Of a stretch of DNA of 64,000 bases, positions 11,046 through 21,898 are shown in pieces (within the stretch, counting starts at the first letter, position 1; the number at the start of each line of letters is the position of its first letter). The position numbers and the translations under genes are program-made. The DNA is from Macrotis lagotis (taxonomy: Eukaryota > Chordata > Mammalia > Peramelemorphia > Peramelidae): NCBI RefSeq assembly GCF_037893015.1, contig NC_133665.1, positions 106,947,971 to 107,011,970 on the forward strand, read 5' to 3'. The notes below the pieces were generated by a model that was not told the origin of the DNA, did no database searches, and was given only the letters and a program-made list of their open reading frames with translations.

Positions 11046-11270
11046 GTTTAGATTATAGTGGAGGGATTGGGGTTTTGCTACTAGGATTAAGGTAGAGTTT
11101 TGATTAGAGCTAGGGTTGGGATTAGGATTTTGGAATTGGGGATAAAAGTAGGGTTAGGGTTGAAGTTAAGATTCAAGTTGGAATTAGGATTCTGATTTCA
11201 CAGTTAGGGTTTGGGTTGGGGATAAAACTGGGTTTGGAGCTATGGTTCAAGTTGAGTTGGTATTGGGATT
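11041..11270 (+). repeat. Degenerate GGGTTA/GGATT-type minisatellite
   Basis: About 230 bp of G/T-rich DNA built from variants of gggtta, ggatta and ggttgg, including the exact gtagggttagggttg at 11147-11161. It looks like a decayed telomere-like or hexamer satellite. Confidence 0.7.
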
Positions 11271-11479
11271 GAATCCTAAACCATCACCCCTGTACTCTGG
11301 CTCCCTATACTCTCTTCCCTTTCCTGTCTTGATCCTCAGTAAATCATCTCAACTCTACACTATGCTCTATTCTCTGATCCACTGCCCCCTTGTCCTATTT
11401 ATGATTAAGTCTTACCAAACCCCAACCCTGGATTACTCCCACCATCTGCTTTCTTCAGTCCCAATCATATGATGCCCAG

Positions 11480-12500
11480 GTGAGTTTGAGTAAAATCACT
11501 ACAAAGTTATGTTATCTAATCTCCACTGGGTCCTTACTGGGGCAATCAAATCATTCCACTCCTCCCTAATAGACTTGCTATTCCACTTTACACAACAGCT
11601 GTCTAACCATCCTCCCAGGGCACCTATTCCACACCCCCATTCACTCTTTGCTGGCCACCTTGCATTATATTTCCCAGGATAAAATAAATATCTTTCCCTA
11701 GTTATCTCCTCCTTCACTCTTTTATCAGAAGATCAGAAGATCTTTCTCAATAAGGCCAATGCCTCTACACATACCCTAGATCTTATCCCTTCTTATCTTC
11801 AGTAGATTCTCACTACTTTATCTCTAATCTTCAGGAACTCCCTTAATATCTATAAACATACCTTTCTCAAACCTTTCCTGCTACCTATTGTTTATTCCTT
11901 TCTTAGCTAAACTGGAGAAAGCCATCTACATTAAATGCCTCCACTTGTCTTTGTCTTTTTAACCTTCTGTAGTTTGACTTCTTACTTAATTGAATTTGCC
12001 CTCTCCAGAATTATCCATCATCTCATTTTCTAGGTGGGAACCCTTTTTCTCAATGCTCATCCTTCTTTACCTCTCTGCATTTGATATTGTTTGATTACCT
12101 TCCTTCCTGCATACTATCTCTATATTTTTGTGACACTGCTCCTTACTGGTTCTCCTCCTATTTGTGACTATTTGAACTATTCTCAGTCTCCTTTGCTGGA
12201 TCTTCATCCATGTCATGACAATTAACCACTGATATTCCTTCAGGGAATTATATTATGGGACTGATATCTCTTCCTCTCTTTATACTATCTTCATTTGTTG
12301 ATCTCATCAGTGCCAAGGGTTCAATTATCATCTCCATGTAAATGATTCCATATTTATATATCCAACCATACTCTCTCTTGAACTGCAGTTCTCCATTACC
12401 AATTGCCTTTTGAACATTTCAAACTGTATTTCTTATAGGCATCTCAAAATCAATAAATCCAATACAAGGAATTAGTCTTTTTATTTTTTTCCTATTAGCA
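11480..12500 (+). mobile_element. L2 LINE, long + strand copy
   Basis: Follows the order of the L2 region upstream of its 3' end: tgacactgctccttactggt, then tctcagtctcctttgctgga, then a 'cagtgccaagggttcaatta' block, then gaactgcag, then ttataggcatctcaaaatca. Strongly decayed, no long frame. Confidence 0.65.
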
Positions 12501-12970
12501 AATATCTCCATCACCTCTATCCTTGTGTTATTTGCTTTAGGATTGATGAAGATTGTGATGATGAGATGGAAGATGCCTAGGCATCTATTTCAACTTCTCC
12601 TTTAATCAACTAATCATTTTTTCCCTTCATTACTTCTCTGTGAGGCCAGACAATGCTGATTTTAGCTCTGGGCTTGCAATCTAATTGAAGAATTTAGTTT
12701 TCTTGCTAAGTTAATTCTTCTCCCTTTGACTGAGAACCTACGGTTTTCTGATCTTGCTCCCCATTCATTAGGGGTTAGAGGAGAAAGAAAGGAATACCAT
12801 CTTATGAGCTGCAAAAGCAGGTAACCATATGTCATCCAAGTAAAGGGAAGCATAGAGAGGATTATAAAGCAAGCTGGAGTAAGAGGAGGACCTATTGGAG
12901 CAGACTCTTGAAAGATGAATGAGATTTCTGAAATAAGTTTCAGGCAGCCATTAAAAAAAATGACCAATAT
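12501..12970. other. Intergenic, nothing recognised
   Basis: No repeat family or gene recognised. A minus-strand frame of about 100 codons at 12662-12967 is unconvincing. Confidence 0.35.
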
Positions 12971-12977
12971 TTTGTCC

Positions 12978-13200
12978 TATCCTTCCCTCTTTCCATCTTT
13001 TCCTTCATTCTTTAGTCTCTCCTTCCTTCTTTTTTTACCTCCTTTCTTCCCTATCTTTTCCTTCCTTTCTTCCCATCCTTCTTCTTTCCTTCCCTCCATC
13101 CAGTCTTCTCTCCTTTTCCTCTCTTCTTGCTTCCCTCTGCTTTCTCCTTCCTTCTCTCCTTCCCTCATTCTTCAATTCTTTTCTCTCTTCCTCTTTCTCA
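12978..13200 (+). repeat. Polypyrimidine (CCTT)n-like tract
   Basis: About 220 bp made almost entirely of C and T, with imperfect CCTT and CTTC units. Frames here are low complexity and are not genes. Confidence 0.85.
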
Positions 13201-13389
13201 TCTGAGATAGGGTCTGCAGTCCCAGCAGGAGACTGTGTACCTCAAAGTGAAGATAACCTTTCCATCTTCCAGTTCTGATGCGTAGCTGTGTGTCTGGGAT
13301 TCTAGTCCAGGAAATTGACTTCTCGGGTCCTTCCAAAATGAGATCAGAGTTATAAGAAAGAAGAATCATAATGGAATAGGGCTGGGATT

Positions 13390-13600
13390 TGTATGTCATT
13401 TGATTTAGGTTCAAATCACAAATCTGCTATTTAACAAGTCAAAAATATGTAGAACTTTAGGGATTACATCAGAGTTGTGTGACTTGGGCAAATCAGTTCA
13501 TCTCAGTTTCCTAATTTGTATTATGAGGGGTTTAGACTCAGCTGAGCTCTGAGATCTCTTCCTGCTCTAATTCCTGAGATGCTAAGGCATCTCCCTTGGA
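13390..13600 (+). mobile_element. MIR-type SINE
   Basis: Contains gagttgtgtgacttgggcaa, then catctcagtttcctaatttg, in the order typical of MIR. Confidence 0.6.
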
Positions 13601-14400
13601 GAGCCTTAGTTGATTCTTTGTGTGCAGGTGCCCTTAGCTTTGGGTAGTTGGGTTTATCTCCAGACCCACCCCTGCCTATAGTCAGTAGCACTTACAGAGT
13701 CTGGATCCCTGGGGCCTTGGCTAGGAAAGGCTAAAGGGATTGCCTCTGCTCAGGATGCAGTCAAGTTGAAAAATGTTCTCTGAGATTCCTGCCAGCTCTA
13801 GTCTTTAGTAAATCTTATTATTCTAAGGACTCAGGTAATTTGTGTTAGCCAATTAATCCTCAGGGCCCAGGAGTCTCAAAGGCCTCTATCGCAATCCTAA
13901 AGCCACAGAGAATAAAACGCCTCCAGGCAGGGGAAGGTTCCGAGAGTCTGATTCTATAACTACAAAGCAAAAGCTTTTCCCCAACCCCATAAAGATCTGT
14001 CCACCAGCCTTTAGAGGATTATGGCTCATATTTAAAAAGAAAGAAAGATGATCTTAAAGCATCTAGTAAATTGAACTGAGAGGAGGACAATGGTGAGGGT
14101 GAGGAAGGTCACACATCAGTTAGCAACCTAGAACCCAAGTCTTCAGGCAATAAAAAGAGCCTGCCCCAGTCATACCCTTCTCAACTTTGTTCAGTCCAGG
14201 TTGTCACTTTGTAATTAATGATCTCTCTCCCTTTAGGGCAAGAGAAGGGTATGGAACAGATAACATAACTCTTCTAACCCCTTCTCAACCTGCCCCATTC
14301 CACCCTGTCTTTCCAGACTTAGCGGACCATCTTCTCCCTCCCACATTCTATGATCCAGGCCAACTGTCCTTCTCTCTTTTCCCCACATACCTCTTTTGGC
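13601..14400. other. Intergenic, nothing firm
   Basis: About 800 bp without a recognisable gene. 13740-13850 could be the tail of a MIR/THER-type SINE. The rest is unassigned. Confidence 0.35.
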
Positions 14401-14415
14401 AAAAACTTATCTCCC

Positions 14416-14570
14416 AGGGCGGCTGGGTGGCACAGTGAATAGAGCACTGGCCCTGGAGTCAGGAGTACCTGGGTTCAAATCCAGTCTCAGACACTAAATA
14501 ATTACCTAGCTGTGTGGCCTTGGTTAAGCCACTTAACCCCATTTGCCTTGCAAAAAAAAACCAACCTAAA
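14416..14570 (+). mobile_element. tRNA-derived marsupial SINE
   Basis: Plus-strand copy with a perfect 15 bp target duplication, aaaaacttatctccc, at 14401-14415 and 14571-14585. Confidence 0.94.
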
Positions 14571-14734
14571 AAAAACTTATCTCCCCAATAGGATGCAGGT
14601 GGCAAATGCAGATGGTTTCATTCTTGGTCCTTGTACCCCTCTGGATAAGACATACAACACATGCTTAACAAAGTCCTGTCACTGGTGTGAGAAAATAGGG
14701 TGTGGGGGGGGAGTCTTGGGGATCCTTGGGTGAA

Positions 14735-14890
14735 GAGCTAAGGTGCAGGTACAGCTCCTCAAGGCAGGAGATGGACTCCGACTGAAAATATAGGAAGAGG
14801 TCAGGTTTTGAAGGGCTTTAAAAGCCAAATAGAAGATGTTACATTTAATCCTGGAGGTAATAATAATCACATGGACTACTAGTCCAGAAG
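14735..14890 (-). mobile_element. L2 LINE fragment (antisense)
   Basis: Carries aggttttgaagggctttaaa and catttaatcctggagg, the complement of a conserved L2 block. Confidence 0.6.
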
Positions 14891-15343
14891 GAAATCAACA
14901 ATAAATTCTCTGACCTCAGATGTCTACTTGCAAATATCCAAAGGATAGGCAATAATCATGGTGAATCTGAGCTCCTTGGGCAAGGTATGTGACTAGGACT
15001 AAGTAGAAGGGGGTTTCATGTCTGGGATGTGGCTCCGGAAGAACATTTTATTCAAAAGGAACAGACTAGCTAAAAGGAGAAGTAGCATAACATTGCAAAA
15101 TGTTAAAATGTGGCTGTGTGAGGAAATTCAGGAACCAGTAGCAGGAAGCATGGTGGATAACATTTGGGTAAAGACCGACAGATGCAGAAAGCCAAGCAGC
15201 ATTGTCTTTTTCTTTCTTCTTTTTTTACTCTAAAGATATTTAGATAAAAACATCTAGGTAATAAAAAAAGAAAGAAAATCTAGGTAATAAGACATAGTCT
15301 CTTCCCTCGTGGAGCTCACATTCTGATAAAAAGAATAATATAG
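14891..15343. other. Intergenic, nothing firm
   Basis: No gene. 15300-15325 (tggagctcacattctgat) is a scrap of inverse L2 3' end. Confidence 0.35.
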
Positions 15344-15490
15344 GGTTTTTTTTTGCAAGGCAGTGGGATTAAGTGGCTTGCCCAAGGCCACACAGCTAGG
15401 TAATTATTAAGTGTCTGAAGTCAGATTTGAACTCAGGTACTCCTGACTCCAGGGCTGGTGCTCTATCCAATGCACCACCTAGCCACCCCC
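15344..15490 (-). mobile_element. tRNA-derived marsupial SINE
   Basis: Minus-strand copy with a perfect 13 bp target duplication, aagaataatatag, at 15331-15343 and 15491-15503. Confidence 0.93.
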
Positions 15491-15716
15491 AAGAATAATA
15501 TAGTTTTAAATTTTTATTTTTATTCTGAATTTAGAACCAAATAAAATGGACATTTCCAAACAGAAAAGAAAAAGAGAATGGTACAGGAAAGTGCAGGTTC
15601 CTATTATATTCAACTAAACAATACGAACACAAGAGATTAATTTAGACCTCTTGGACAAAAAGATAGAAACATCCCACACCTTTCACAGAAAACTTGACAG
15701 AAACAGAGGAGACTGA

Positions 15717-15740
15717 AAGAGAAAGTGAGAGTGAGAGAGA

Positions 15741-15811
<71 letters not shown>

Positions 15812-15907
15812 AGAAAAAAGAGGAGGAGGAAGAAGAAGAAGAAGAAGAAGAAGAAGAAGAAGAAGAAGAAGAAGAAGAAAAAGAAGAAGAAGAAGAAAAG
15901 AAGAGAG
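15717..15907 (+). repeat. Compound (GA)n / (GAA)n purine microsatellite
   Basis: About 70 bp of GA dinucleotides (15740-15806), a short GGTGGGGAG break, then about 95 bp of GGA/GAA trinucleotides. Nearly all purine on the + strand. The frames it creates on both strands (Ser/Leu/Phe or Glu/Lys/Arg runs) are not genes. Confidence 0.97.
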
Positions 15908-16660
15908 CTCCAATCATCTAAACTTTTACAGGAGAAGCTGGTAGAGTAGGTTTGGGAAGCCCACAAGAATAATCAGTTGGTTAACTAGCAATTCTATGCC
16001 AGATCTGGAATCAGAGAGATAAAATCTACTAATAGTTATTATAGCTAATCATTGAATATCTAAATATAAACAAGGAGTATTGTTACTACTACAGTGATGA
16101 AGAACTTCAACTAACCAGACTGGATGTCTCCAAACTTTTTTTGATTACATATTCCCATTCACAAACATTTTAGAGGCATTTCTCCCATTATGTGTATAAT
16201 GACTTATAGCTTACATGCACATATTGCTATATGTTAAGTCAGTGATAAAATACACATGAAAATTGAAACACTAATTGAATGAGATAAAGAGGAAATAAAT
16301 CACATTTTTAAACAAGGGGACCCAGGCCAAGGGCTGGAGCTGGAGTATGACTACCTATCTGTCTATTTAGCTGTCCAGAACAGCCAGCATTGGTTGCAGT
16401 CAGAGAAAAGAGTAACAGATTCAGGTAGGAGCAGCAAACTAAGTCACTGAGCTATCCTCCTTACTATATTATTTCTTGAAACATACCAATAGATTTTCTT
16501 AAACATCTCCTGTAGGATGAGCACCTCACATTGAAGACCACTGCTCTCAATAGCTTGGAACTCTCTGTCTGCCAAAAAAATAGAACAACTGTCTTGAACT
16601 ATCTTGTTGGCAATTACTTTTTTCAAAAGATGGAAGAAATGAGGGGAATTTTTATTCTGG
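15908..16660. other. Intergenic, nothing recognised
   Basis: AT-rich, no gene, RNA or named repeat seen. Confidence 0.35.
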
Positions 16661-16669
16661 TTTTGCCCT

Positions 16670-16835
16670 CATAGAACCAGGAAGACCCGGGTTCAAATGT
16701 GATCTTTGATTTGAATTACTAGCTGTATGATCCTAGGCAACTCACTTGAACCCTGTTTGCCTCAGTTTCTTAATGTGTAAAACTATCTGGAGAAGGAGAT
16801 GGCAGACACAACTGAAATGACTGAACAACAATAAC
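16670..16835 (+). mobile_element. MAR1-type SINE
   Basis: Reads agacccgggttcaaatgtga, then ccctgtttgcctcagtttct, then ggagaaggagatggcag and 'actgaaatgactgaacaaca', the MAR1 order in plus orientation. Confidence 0.75.
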
Positions 16836-16837
16836 AT

Positions 16838-17390
16838 CTTTTAGTCATTGTGCAAAGTTCTGAGGATACAAAGAAAGGCAAAGAGCCAACAGTTTCTGAC
16901 AGGTTTTTTTTAGGATTTTTTGCAAGGCAAATGGGGTTAAGTGGCTTGCCCAAGGCCACACAGCTAGGTAATTATTAAGTGTCTGAGACCAGATTTGAAC
17001 CCAGGTACTCCTGACTCCAAGGCCGGTGCTTTATCCACTAGGCCACCTAGCCACCCCGAGCCAACAGTTTCTGCTAAGAACCAGTCTACTGAGGGAGACT
17101 ACATGAAAAGAACTCTATGGAAACAGGATGAATTAGAAATAGTCTTAGAGAGAAGGCTTTTTGCAGAAAGGGGGATTTTTAGTGACCTAAAGCAGGAAGG
17201 GAAGGTGATAGGTGATGATAGGAAGCAGAGATGATGAGGGAACATGTTCTAGATATGAGGTACAGCCTGTGCAAATGTCTGGAATCAGGAAATGGAATGT
17301 CACAAGTGTGCAACAGCTAAAAGGCCAGTATCACTGGATGACATGGTACCTGGAGGGAATGAAGAACAGATTCCAAAGAGTTCAGAGAAA
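16838..17390 (-). mobile_element. L2 LINE fragment (antisense) split by a SINE
   Basis: Before the SINE: gttctgaggatacaaagaaa; after it: 'ccagtatcactggatgacat' and ggaatgtcacaagtgtgcaa, in the order of inverse L2. The SINE at 16899-17057 duplicates L2 sequence at its borders. Confidence 0.6.
16899..17057 (-). mobile_element. tRNA-derived marsupial SINE
   Basis: Minus-strand copy with a perfect 16 bp target duplication, gagccaacagtttctg, at 16883-16898 and 17058-17073. Confidence 0.94.
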
Positions 17391-17666
17391 AGATAAAAAC
17401 TCCAATGTTCTCAATTTCTACAGAAGTTGGCTCAAGAAGAAGAAAGTCACAAGAACAAAACCCAGAAGACAAAAGCAGAAATAATTTTGATGAGGATAAA
17501 AAGAAGAAGCTGCCTAAAGTGACCAATCAACCAATCATTAACCAGTTCCTATTTTTTTAAAGACATATATCAGACAGATTTGTAGAATACAAAAGCATTT
17601 TATGACTATAAGAACAGTACCAGGAAGCCTAAAACTCAGAATAAGTTGAGTCTGGCCATGAACAGC

Positions 17667-17667
17667 C

Positions 17668-17695
<28 letters not shown>
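17667..17695 (+). repeat. Poly(A) tract
   Basis: About 29 consecutive A, probably the tail of an otherwise unrecognised retroposon. Confidence 0.8.
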
Positions 17696-17699
<4 letters not shown>

Positions 17700-17734
17700 T
17701 TTAATCTCTGTTTGAGGGAAGGGAAAGATCAAAC

Positions 17735-17960
17735 TGCTGTTCCAGATGCCTAGACCCTGGGCAAGTCACTTAAACCTGAGGAGAAGGAATAAGAAGAAGA
17801 AGAAGGAAGAAGAAAAAAGAAGAAAGATACAAAGAGTTAGGGTTGTGATGAGTTCTAAATGTCAAACAAGGACCTGTATATTTTATCCTAGAGGGTGGCA
17901 CAGTGGATAAAGCTCTGGGCTTGGAATCAGGAAGATTCACTTTTATGGGTCTCAGATGAG
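17735..17960 (+). mobile_element. Composite: SINE end, (GAA)n tail, L2 piece, SINE head
   Basis: The end of a MAR-type SINE (gggcaagtcacttaaacctg) with a GAA-rich tail is followed by an inverse L2 piece (ggttgtgatgagttctaaat, tttatcctagag) and directly by another SINE head (ggtggcacagtggataaagc). The same arrangement with the same junctions occurs at 19897-20090. Confidence 0.6.
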
Positions 17961-18554
17961 AATGGATAATGTCAGAATTTTCTTTGCCAGGGAAGATGAC
18001 TTTGCAGTTGGAAGTACAGAGTAAAAATAGGGAACAAGGAGTTAGGGAAAGAGATGGTAAGAGAGCAAGCCCCTTGCTCCCCTGATTGAAATTCATCCAG
18101 AGAAACTCCAAGAGGAGCCAATAGGGGTAATGTTTGATAGTTCTAGATCTAGAAAGATGCTAGAGGAATTGGCAATCACAGACTTACCATGGTTTAATTA
18201 AAAATAGGTCAGGTCTGTCACACAAGCTTATTTCCTTTTGTAATTGGGTGACTAGACTATTTAGAAGAGGAATGCTATAGACAGTTTTTTTTTTTTTAAA
18301 TCTTGAGCGATAGTGAGTTTTCCCTTTTTTAAACAAAGGCTAAATGATCTTTCCTTGCTTATGTTGGAGGAAGGATTCTTTTTCAGATATGGCTTGTAGT
18401 AGCTGAGATCTTTTCCTATCCGAGATTCTACAGTTCTATTATTCTGTTATTGGAGGTGAACAAATGTTTTCTCAATTTTTTTTTTCAAAAAAGGGGAAGA
18501 GGTTGATCTAATGGATTTCCCTTCATTTCCTGGAAATATTCTAGAATTTATTTC
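17961..18554. other. Intergenic, nothing firm
   Basis: No gene. 18360-18450 could be a MIR-like tail. Remainder unassigned. Confidence 0.3.
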
Positions 18555-18568
18555 AAAAGAGATGGTTT

Positions 18569-18728
18569 ATGGGACGGCTAGGTGGCGCAGTGGATAGAGT
18601 ACTGGAGTCAGGAGTACCTAAGTTCAAATCTGGTCCTCACACACTTCATAATTACCTAGCTGTGCGGCCTTTGGCAAGCCACTTAACCCCACTGCCTTGC
18701 CAAAAAAACCCAAAAAATACAAAAATAA
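18569..18728 (+). mobile_element. tRNA-derived marsupial SINE
   Basis: Plus-strand copy lacking ~10 bp of the usual 'gcaccggccctgg' part; target duplication aaaagagatggttt (14 bp) at 18555-18568 and 18729-18742. Confidence 0.9.
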
Positions 18729-18742
18729 AAAAGAGATGGTTT

Positions 18743-19285
18743 GTGAGCATCTTTATTAAGAGAAAACATGGAAATAACTGGACAAAATCATACTCTCTGC
18801 ATATATTAGATTATTACTGAACCAAGAAAAAAGGACCTGCATGAAGAATTCAGAGAAACATGAAAAGACCTGCATGAAATGATTCAATCAAAATGAAGAA
18901 AGCAGACAAAATAAACAAAATATACAACTATAACAATGAAAAAAGTCATCATTAAAAGGCAATAAAGATCCAAGACAATCTAATTTTTTTTAACTATATG
19001 GCCTTTTAGTTAACAATTAGAAAACTACAAAAATAGAAAGTAGTATTTTCTTTTAGTAGTAATTACTGAGTATTTGATAAACCTTTTCTTTGTGGCAGGA
19101 ACTAAACTAGGGTCTACAAATAAAAATTAAAAACAAAAGCAAGTTCCTGACTGATAATGGCAGAGACATATTAAGCTATTATTAATTTTTAAAAATTTAA
19201 TTAAATTTTTAATGTTAAACTATTAAAACTTTATACTAAGATTTTAGGGATACTTAGTATAAATTGGTACATAGTAGATTGTTAG
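18743..19285. other. Intergenic, nothing recognised
   Basis: AT-rich, no gene or named repeat seen; 18830-18960 has an L1-like A-rich look but no diagnostic block. Confidence 0.3.
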
Positions 19286-19595
19286 TCATTCATTTTTAAA
19301 GAAGACCATGATATCAGGGAGGTTGATGATATGACAAGCACATGAATTGGATTTGAGTGAGGGAATACTGTGTTAAATCACCAGTCTTTACTTTCTTCTC
19401 CAGAGCCTTTTGGGTCTGATAGCCAGATATGAATCAGGATGACTAGAGACCACTCTGGATGCGAGGCAATCAGGGTTAAGTGACTTGGCCAAAGTCACAC
19501 AGCTAGGAAGAGTCAAGTATCTGAGGCTGGATTCAAACTCCCATCCTCCTGACTCCAAGGACAGTGCTCTCTCCACTATACTACTTATCCATCAT
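19286..19595 (+). mobile_element. Marsupial SINE with 'gaagaccatgatatcaggg' body
   Basis: A marsupial repeat whose body reads gaagaccatgatatcaggga, 'tgacaagcacatgaattgga', tttgagtgaggga, tatgaatcaggatgact, and which ends in an inverse SINE-type segment (gttaagtgacttggccaaag to ccactatactac). A related copy starts at 23140. Confidence 0.6.
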
Positions 19596-19619
19596 AGGAG
19601 ATAAATAAAAAAGAAATGG

Positions 19620-19800
19620 CAGGTAATTTAACAGTTAGTGTAGGGGTCCTGGATGATTTATTGGAAGCTAAAGTTTCTAAAAGTCAGGAAAATACTTCCA
19701 GCCAGGGCAAATGTGTGAAGGTGGGAGTGGAATATTTTGAGAGAGTAGTTCAGTAGAATGTAATCACAGAATTCATGAAGAGTAGAATGTATAGAATGGG
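19620..19800 (-). mobile_element. Probable L2 LINE fragment (antisense)
   Basis: Weak but ordered similarity to the inverse L2 blocks seen at 17085-17390 (ccagccagggcaaatgtgtg, then agtagaatg). Low confidence. Confidence 0.35.
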
Positions 19801-20430
19801 GAGCAGCTCTGTGATGCGATAGATAGAGTACCGGCCATGGAGTCAGGAGAACCTGAGTTCAAATTCAGTCACCATTACTTAGCTAGCTGTGTGACCCTGG
19901 ACCCACTTAAACCTGAGGAGAAAAAAAGAAGAGGAAGGAGGAGGAGGAAGAATGAGAAGTAGGAAGAAGAAAAAGAAGAAGAAAAAGGAGTCAGGGTTGT
20001 AATGTGCTTTAATAATCAGACAAGGGTATTTGATCCTAGAGGGTGGCAGTGGATAGAGAGCCAGTTTTGTAATCAAGAAAATTCATCTTCATGAGTTCAA
20101 ACCTGATCTCAAATATTTATTAGCTGTGTAACCTTGGTTAAATCACTTAAGACAGCTTGTCTCCGTTCCTCATCTGTTAAATGGGCTGGAAGGGGTGGCT
20201 AGGTGACATAGTGGATAAAGCACCGGCCCTGGAGTCAGGAGTACCTGGGTTCAAATTTGGTCTCAGACCCTTAATAATTACCTGTGTGGCCTTGGGCAAG
20301 CCACTTAACCCCATTTGCCTTGCAAAAAAAAATGGGCTGGAGAAGGAAATGATAAACTACCCTAGAATCTTTGCTGAGAAAACCCCAAATGGGGTCATGA
20401 AAAGTTGTACATGACTGAAACTGCCCAACA
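19800..20430 (+). mobile_element. SINE-(GAA)n-L2 piece-MAR1 composite, with younger SINE inside
   Basis: 19800-19990: SINE with GAA/GGA-rich tail. 19990-20040: inverse L2 piece. 20040-20430: MAR1 head and body (ggagaaggaaatgataaact ... aaaccccaaatggggtcatg ... actgaaactgcccaacaact). A ~139 bp SINE interrupts it at 20191-20329. Confidence 0.7.
20191..20329 (+). mobile_element. tRNA-derived marsupial SINE inserted in MAR1
   Basis: Plus-strand copy with a 12 bp target duplication, aaatgggctgga, at 20179-20190 and 20330-20341; the duplicated sequence is MAR1 body, which proves the order of events. Confidence 0.93.
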
Positions 20431-20447
20431 ACTAGAGAAGTAAAGGG

Positions 20448-20605
20448 AGGGGGGCATCTAGATGGAGCAGTGGATAGAGCACCAGCCCTGGAGTTAGGAG
20501 TACCTGAGTTCAAATTCAACCTCAGACATTTAATAATTGCCTAGCTGTGTGACCTTGGGCAAGTCACTTAACCCCATTGCCATAAACAAATAAAATTTAT
20601 TTTTA
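20448..20605 (+). mobile_element. tRNA-derived marsupial SINE
   Basis: Plus-strand copy, slightly diverged (gcatctagatggagcagtgg head, 'aattgcctagctgtgtgacc'); ends in an A/T-rich tail near 20605. Confidence 0.85.
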
Positions 20606-20780
20606 AAAAAGAGATAATAGGGAGTCTCTGGAGTTTACTGAATAGGGGAATATCGAGTAGTCACATATATGCTTTAGGAAAATCACTTTGGCTGTTAGGA
20701 GCAGAATGGATTGAAATGGGGAGAGTCCTGAGGAAAAGAGATCAAGTAGATCTGGAAAAGTCTAGAGACAAGGAGCACAA
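20606..20780 (-). mobile_element. L2 LINE fragment (antisense)
   Basis: Contains gggagtctctggagtttact, 'tttaggaaaatcactttggc' and gcagaatggattgaaatggg, an inverse L2 block also present at 2640-2740 and 53560-53640. Confidence 0.7.
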
Positions 20781-21150
20781 TTAGAAAATTATTATTACAA
20801 AAGCTACTGTTGTGACTACTTGCTCCCAGTGCAGCCTCTAAATGCTACAAGATCTCTTCATGGGCCAAAATGGCAATGCCCTAGAGAAGATATAGGGCAT
20901 CCTAGAAAAATGTGGAGAGAGCAAGTTGGTTGTAATGCCCCTGAAACTGTGGAGGGTGTTGGGCATTTTACAAATGTCTGAGAACTACCCAAGACAAATA
21001 TTTTTGAAAATTTCATCCAGATAACAAAGGCAAAATAACAAAGATGCTCTTATTATCACCAAGTATAATAATTCAAGTTATGGATCAAATCGGTGATTCC
21101 AGTAGTCTATATCTGTTATAATCTAGATGTGTCATTTCTTTTTTTCATGC
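20781..21150. other. Intergenic, nothing recognised
   Basis: No gene or repeat that I can name. Confidence 0.35.
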
Positions 21151-21154
21151 TTTT

Positions 21155-21590
21155 ATTTATTTTTTTGGAAAGATTTTATTTATTTTGAGTTTTACAAATT
21201 TTCCCCATCTTGCTTCCTTCCCCCCCACCTCCCACAGAAGGCAGTCTGTTAGTCTTTACATTGTTTCCATGATATACATTGATCTAAATTGAATGTGATG
21301 AGAGAGAAATCATATCCTTAAGGAAAAAAAAATAAAGTATAAGAGATAGCAAAATTATATAATAAGATAATTAATTAAGATAATTAAAGGGAATAGTCTT
21401 TGGTCTTTGTTCAAACTTCACAGTTCTTTCTCTGGATACACATGGTATTCTTGGTATTCTCTATTGCAGATACCCCAAATTGTGCCTAATTGTTGCACTG
21501 ATGGAATGAGCAAGTCTATTATGGTTGATCATCACCCCCATGTTGCTATTATGTTCTTCTGGTTCTGCTCTTGATGTATCATTTCTACAT
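21155..21590 (-). mobile_element. L1 LINE 3' UTR (antisense)
   Basis: Inverse of the 3' UTR at 1090-1460: gttttacaaattttccccat, ggcagtctgttagtctttac, catgatatacattgatc, 'ttgttgcactgatggaatga', tgttcttctggttctgctc. It keeps the part missing from the copy at 1-1466. Confidence 0.85.
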
Positions 21591-21617
21591 ATCTAGGCAT
21601 ATTTTTTAAAAGTCAGT

Positions 21618-21734
21618 AGAAGGCCGGGCTAGGTGGTACAGTGGATAGAGCACCATCTGGCCTCAGACACTTAATAATTACCTAGCTGTGTGGCCTTGGG
21701 CAAGCCACTTAACCTAATTGCCTTACAAAAAAAA
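21618..21734 (+). mobile_element. tRNA-derived marsupial SINE, internally shortened
   Basis: Plus-strand copy lacking about 30 bp in the middle (gagcacc runs directly into atctggcctcagac). Target copy aaaagtcagt at 21608-21617 and 21735-21744. It faces a minus-strand SINE across only ~10 bp. Confidence 0.88.
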
Positions 21735-21744
21735 AAAAGTCAGT

Positions 21745-21898
21745 TTTTTTTTTAGGTTTTTGCAAGGCAAATGAAGTTAAGTGGCTTGCCCAAGGCCACA
21801 CAGCTAGGTAATTATTAAGTGTCTGAGACCGGATTTGAACCCAGGTACTCCTGACTCCAGGGTCAATGCTTTTTCCACTGTGCCACCTAGCCGCCCCC
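21745..21898 (-). mobile_element. tRNA-derived marsupial SINE, tail-to-tail with previous
   Basis: Complete minus-strand copy with target duplication aaagtcagt(ttt) at 21736-21744 and 21899-21907, i.e. it inserted at the right-hand duplication of the earlier SINE. Confidence 0.9.

Noticed and set aside
15637-15966. Ser/Leu/Phe and Glu/Arg/Lys-rich frames
   Set aside because: Translations of the (GA)n/(GAA)n microsatellite.
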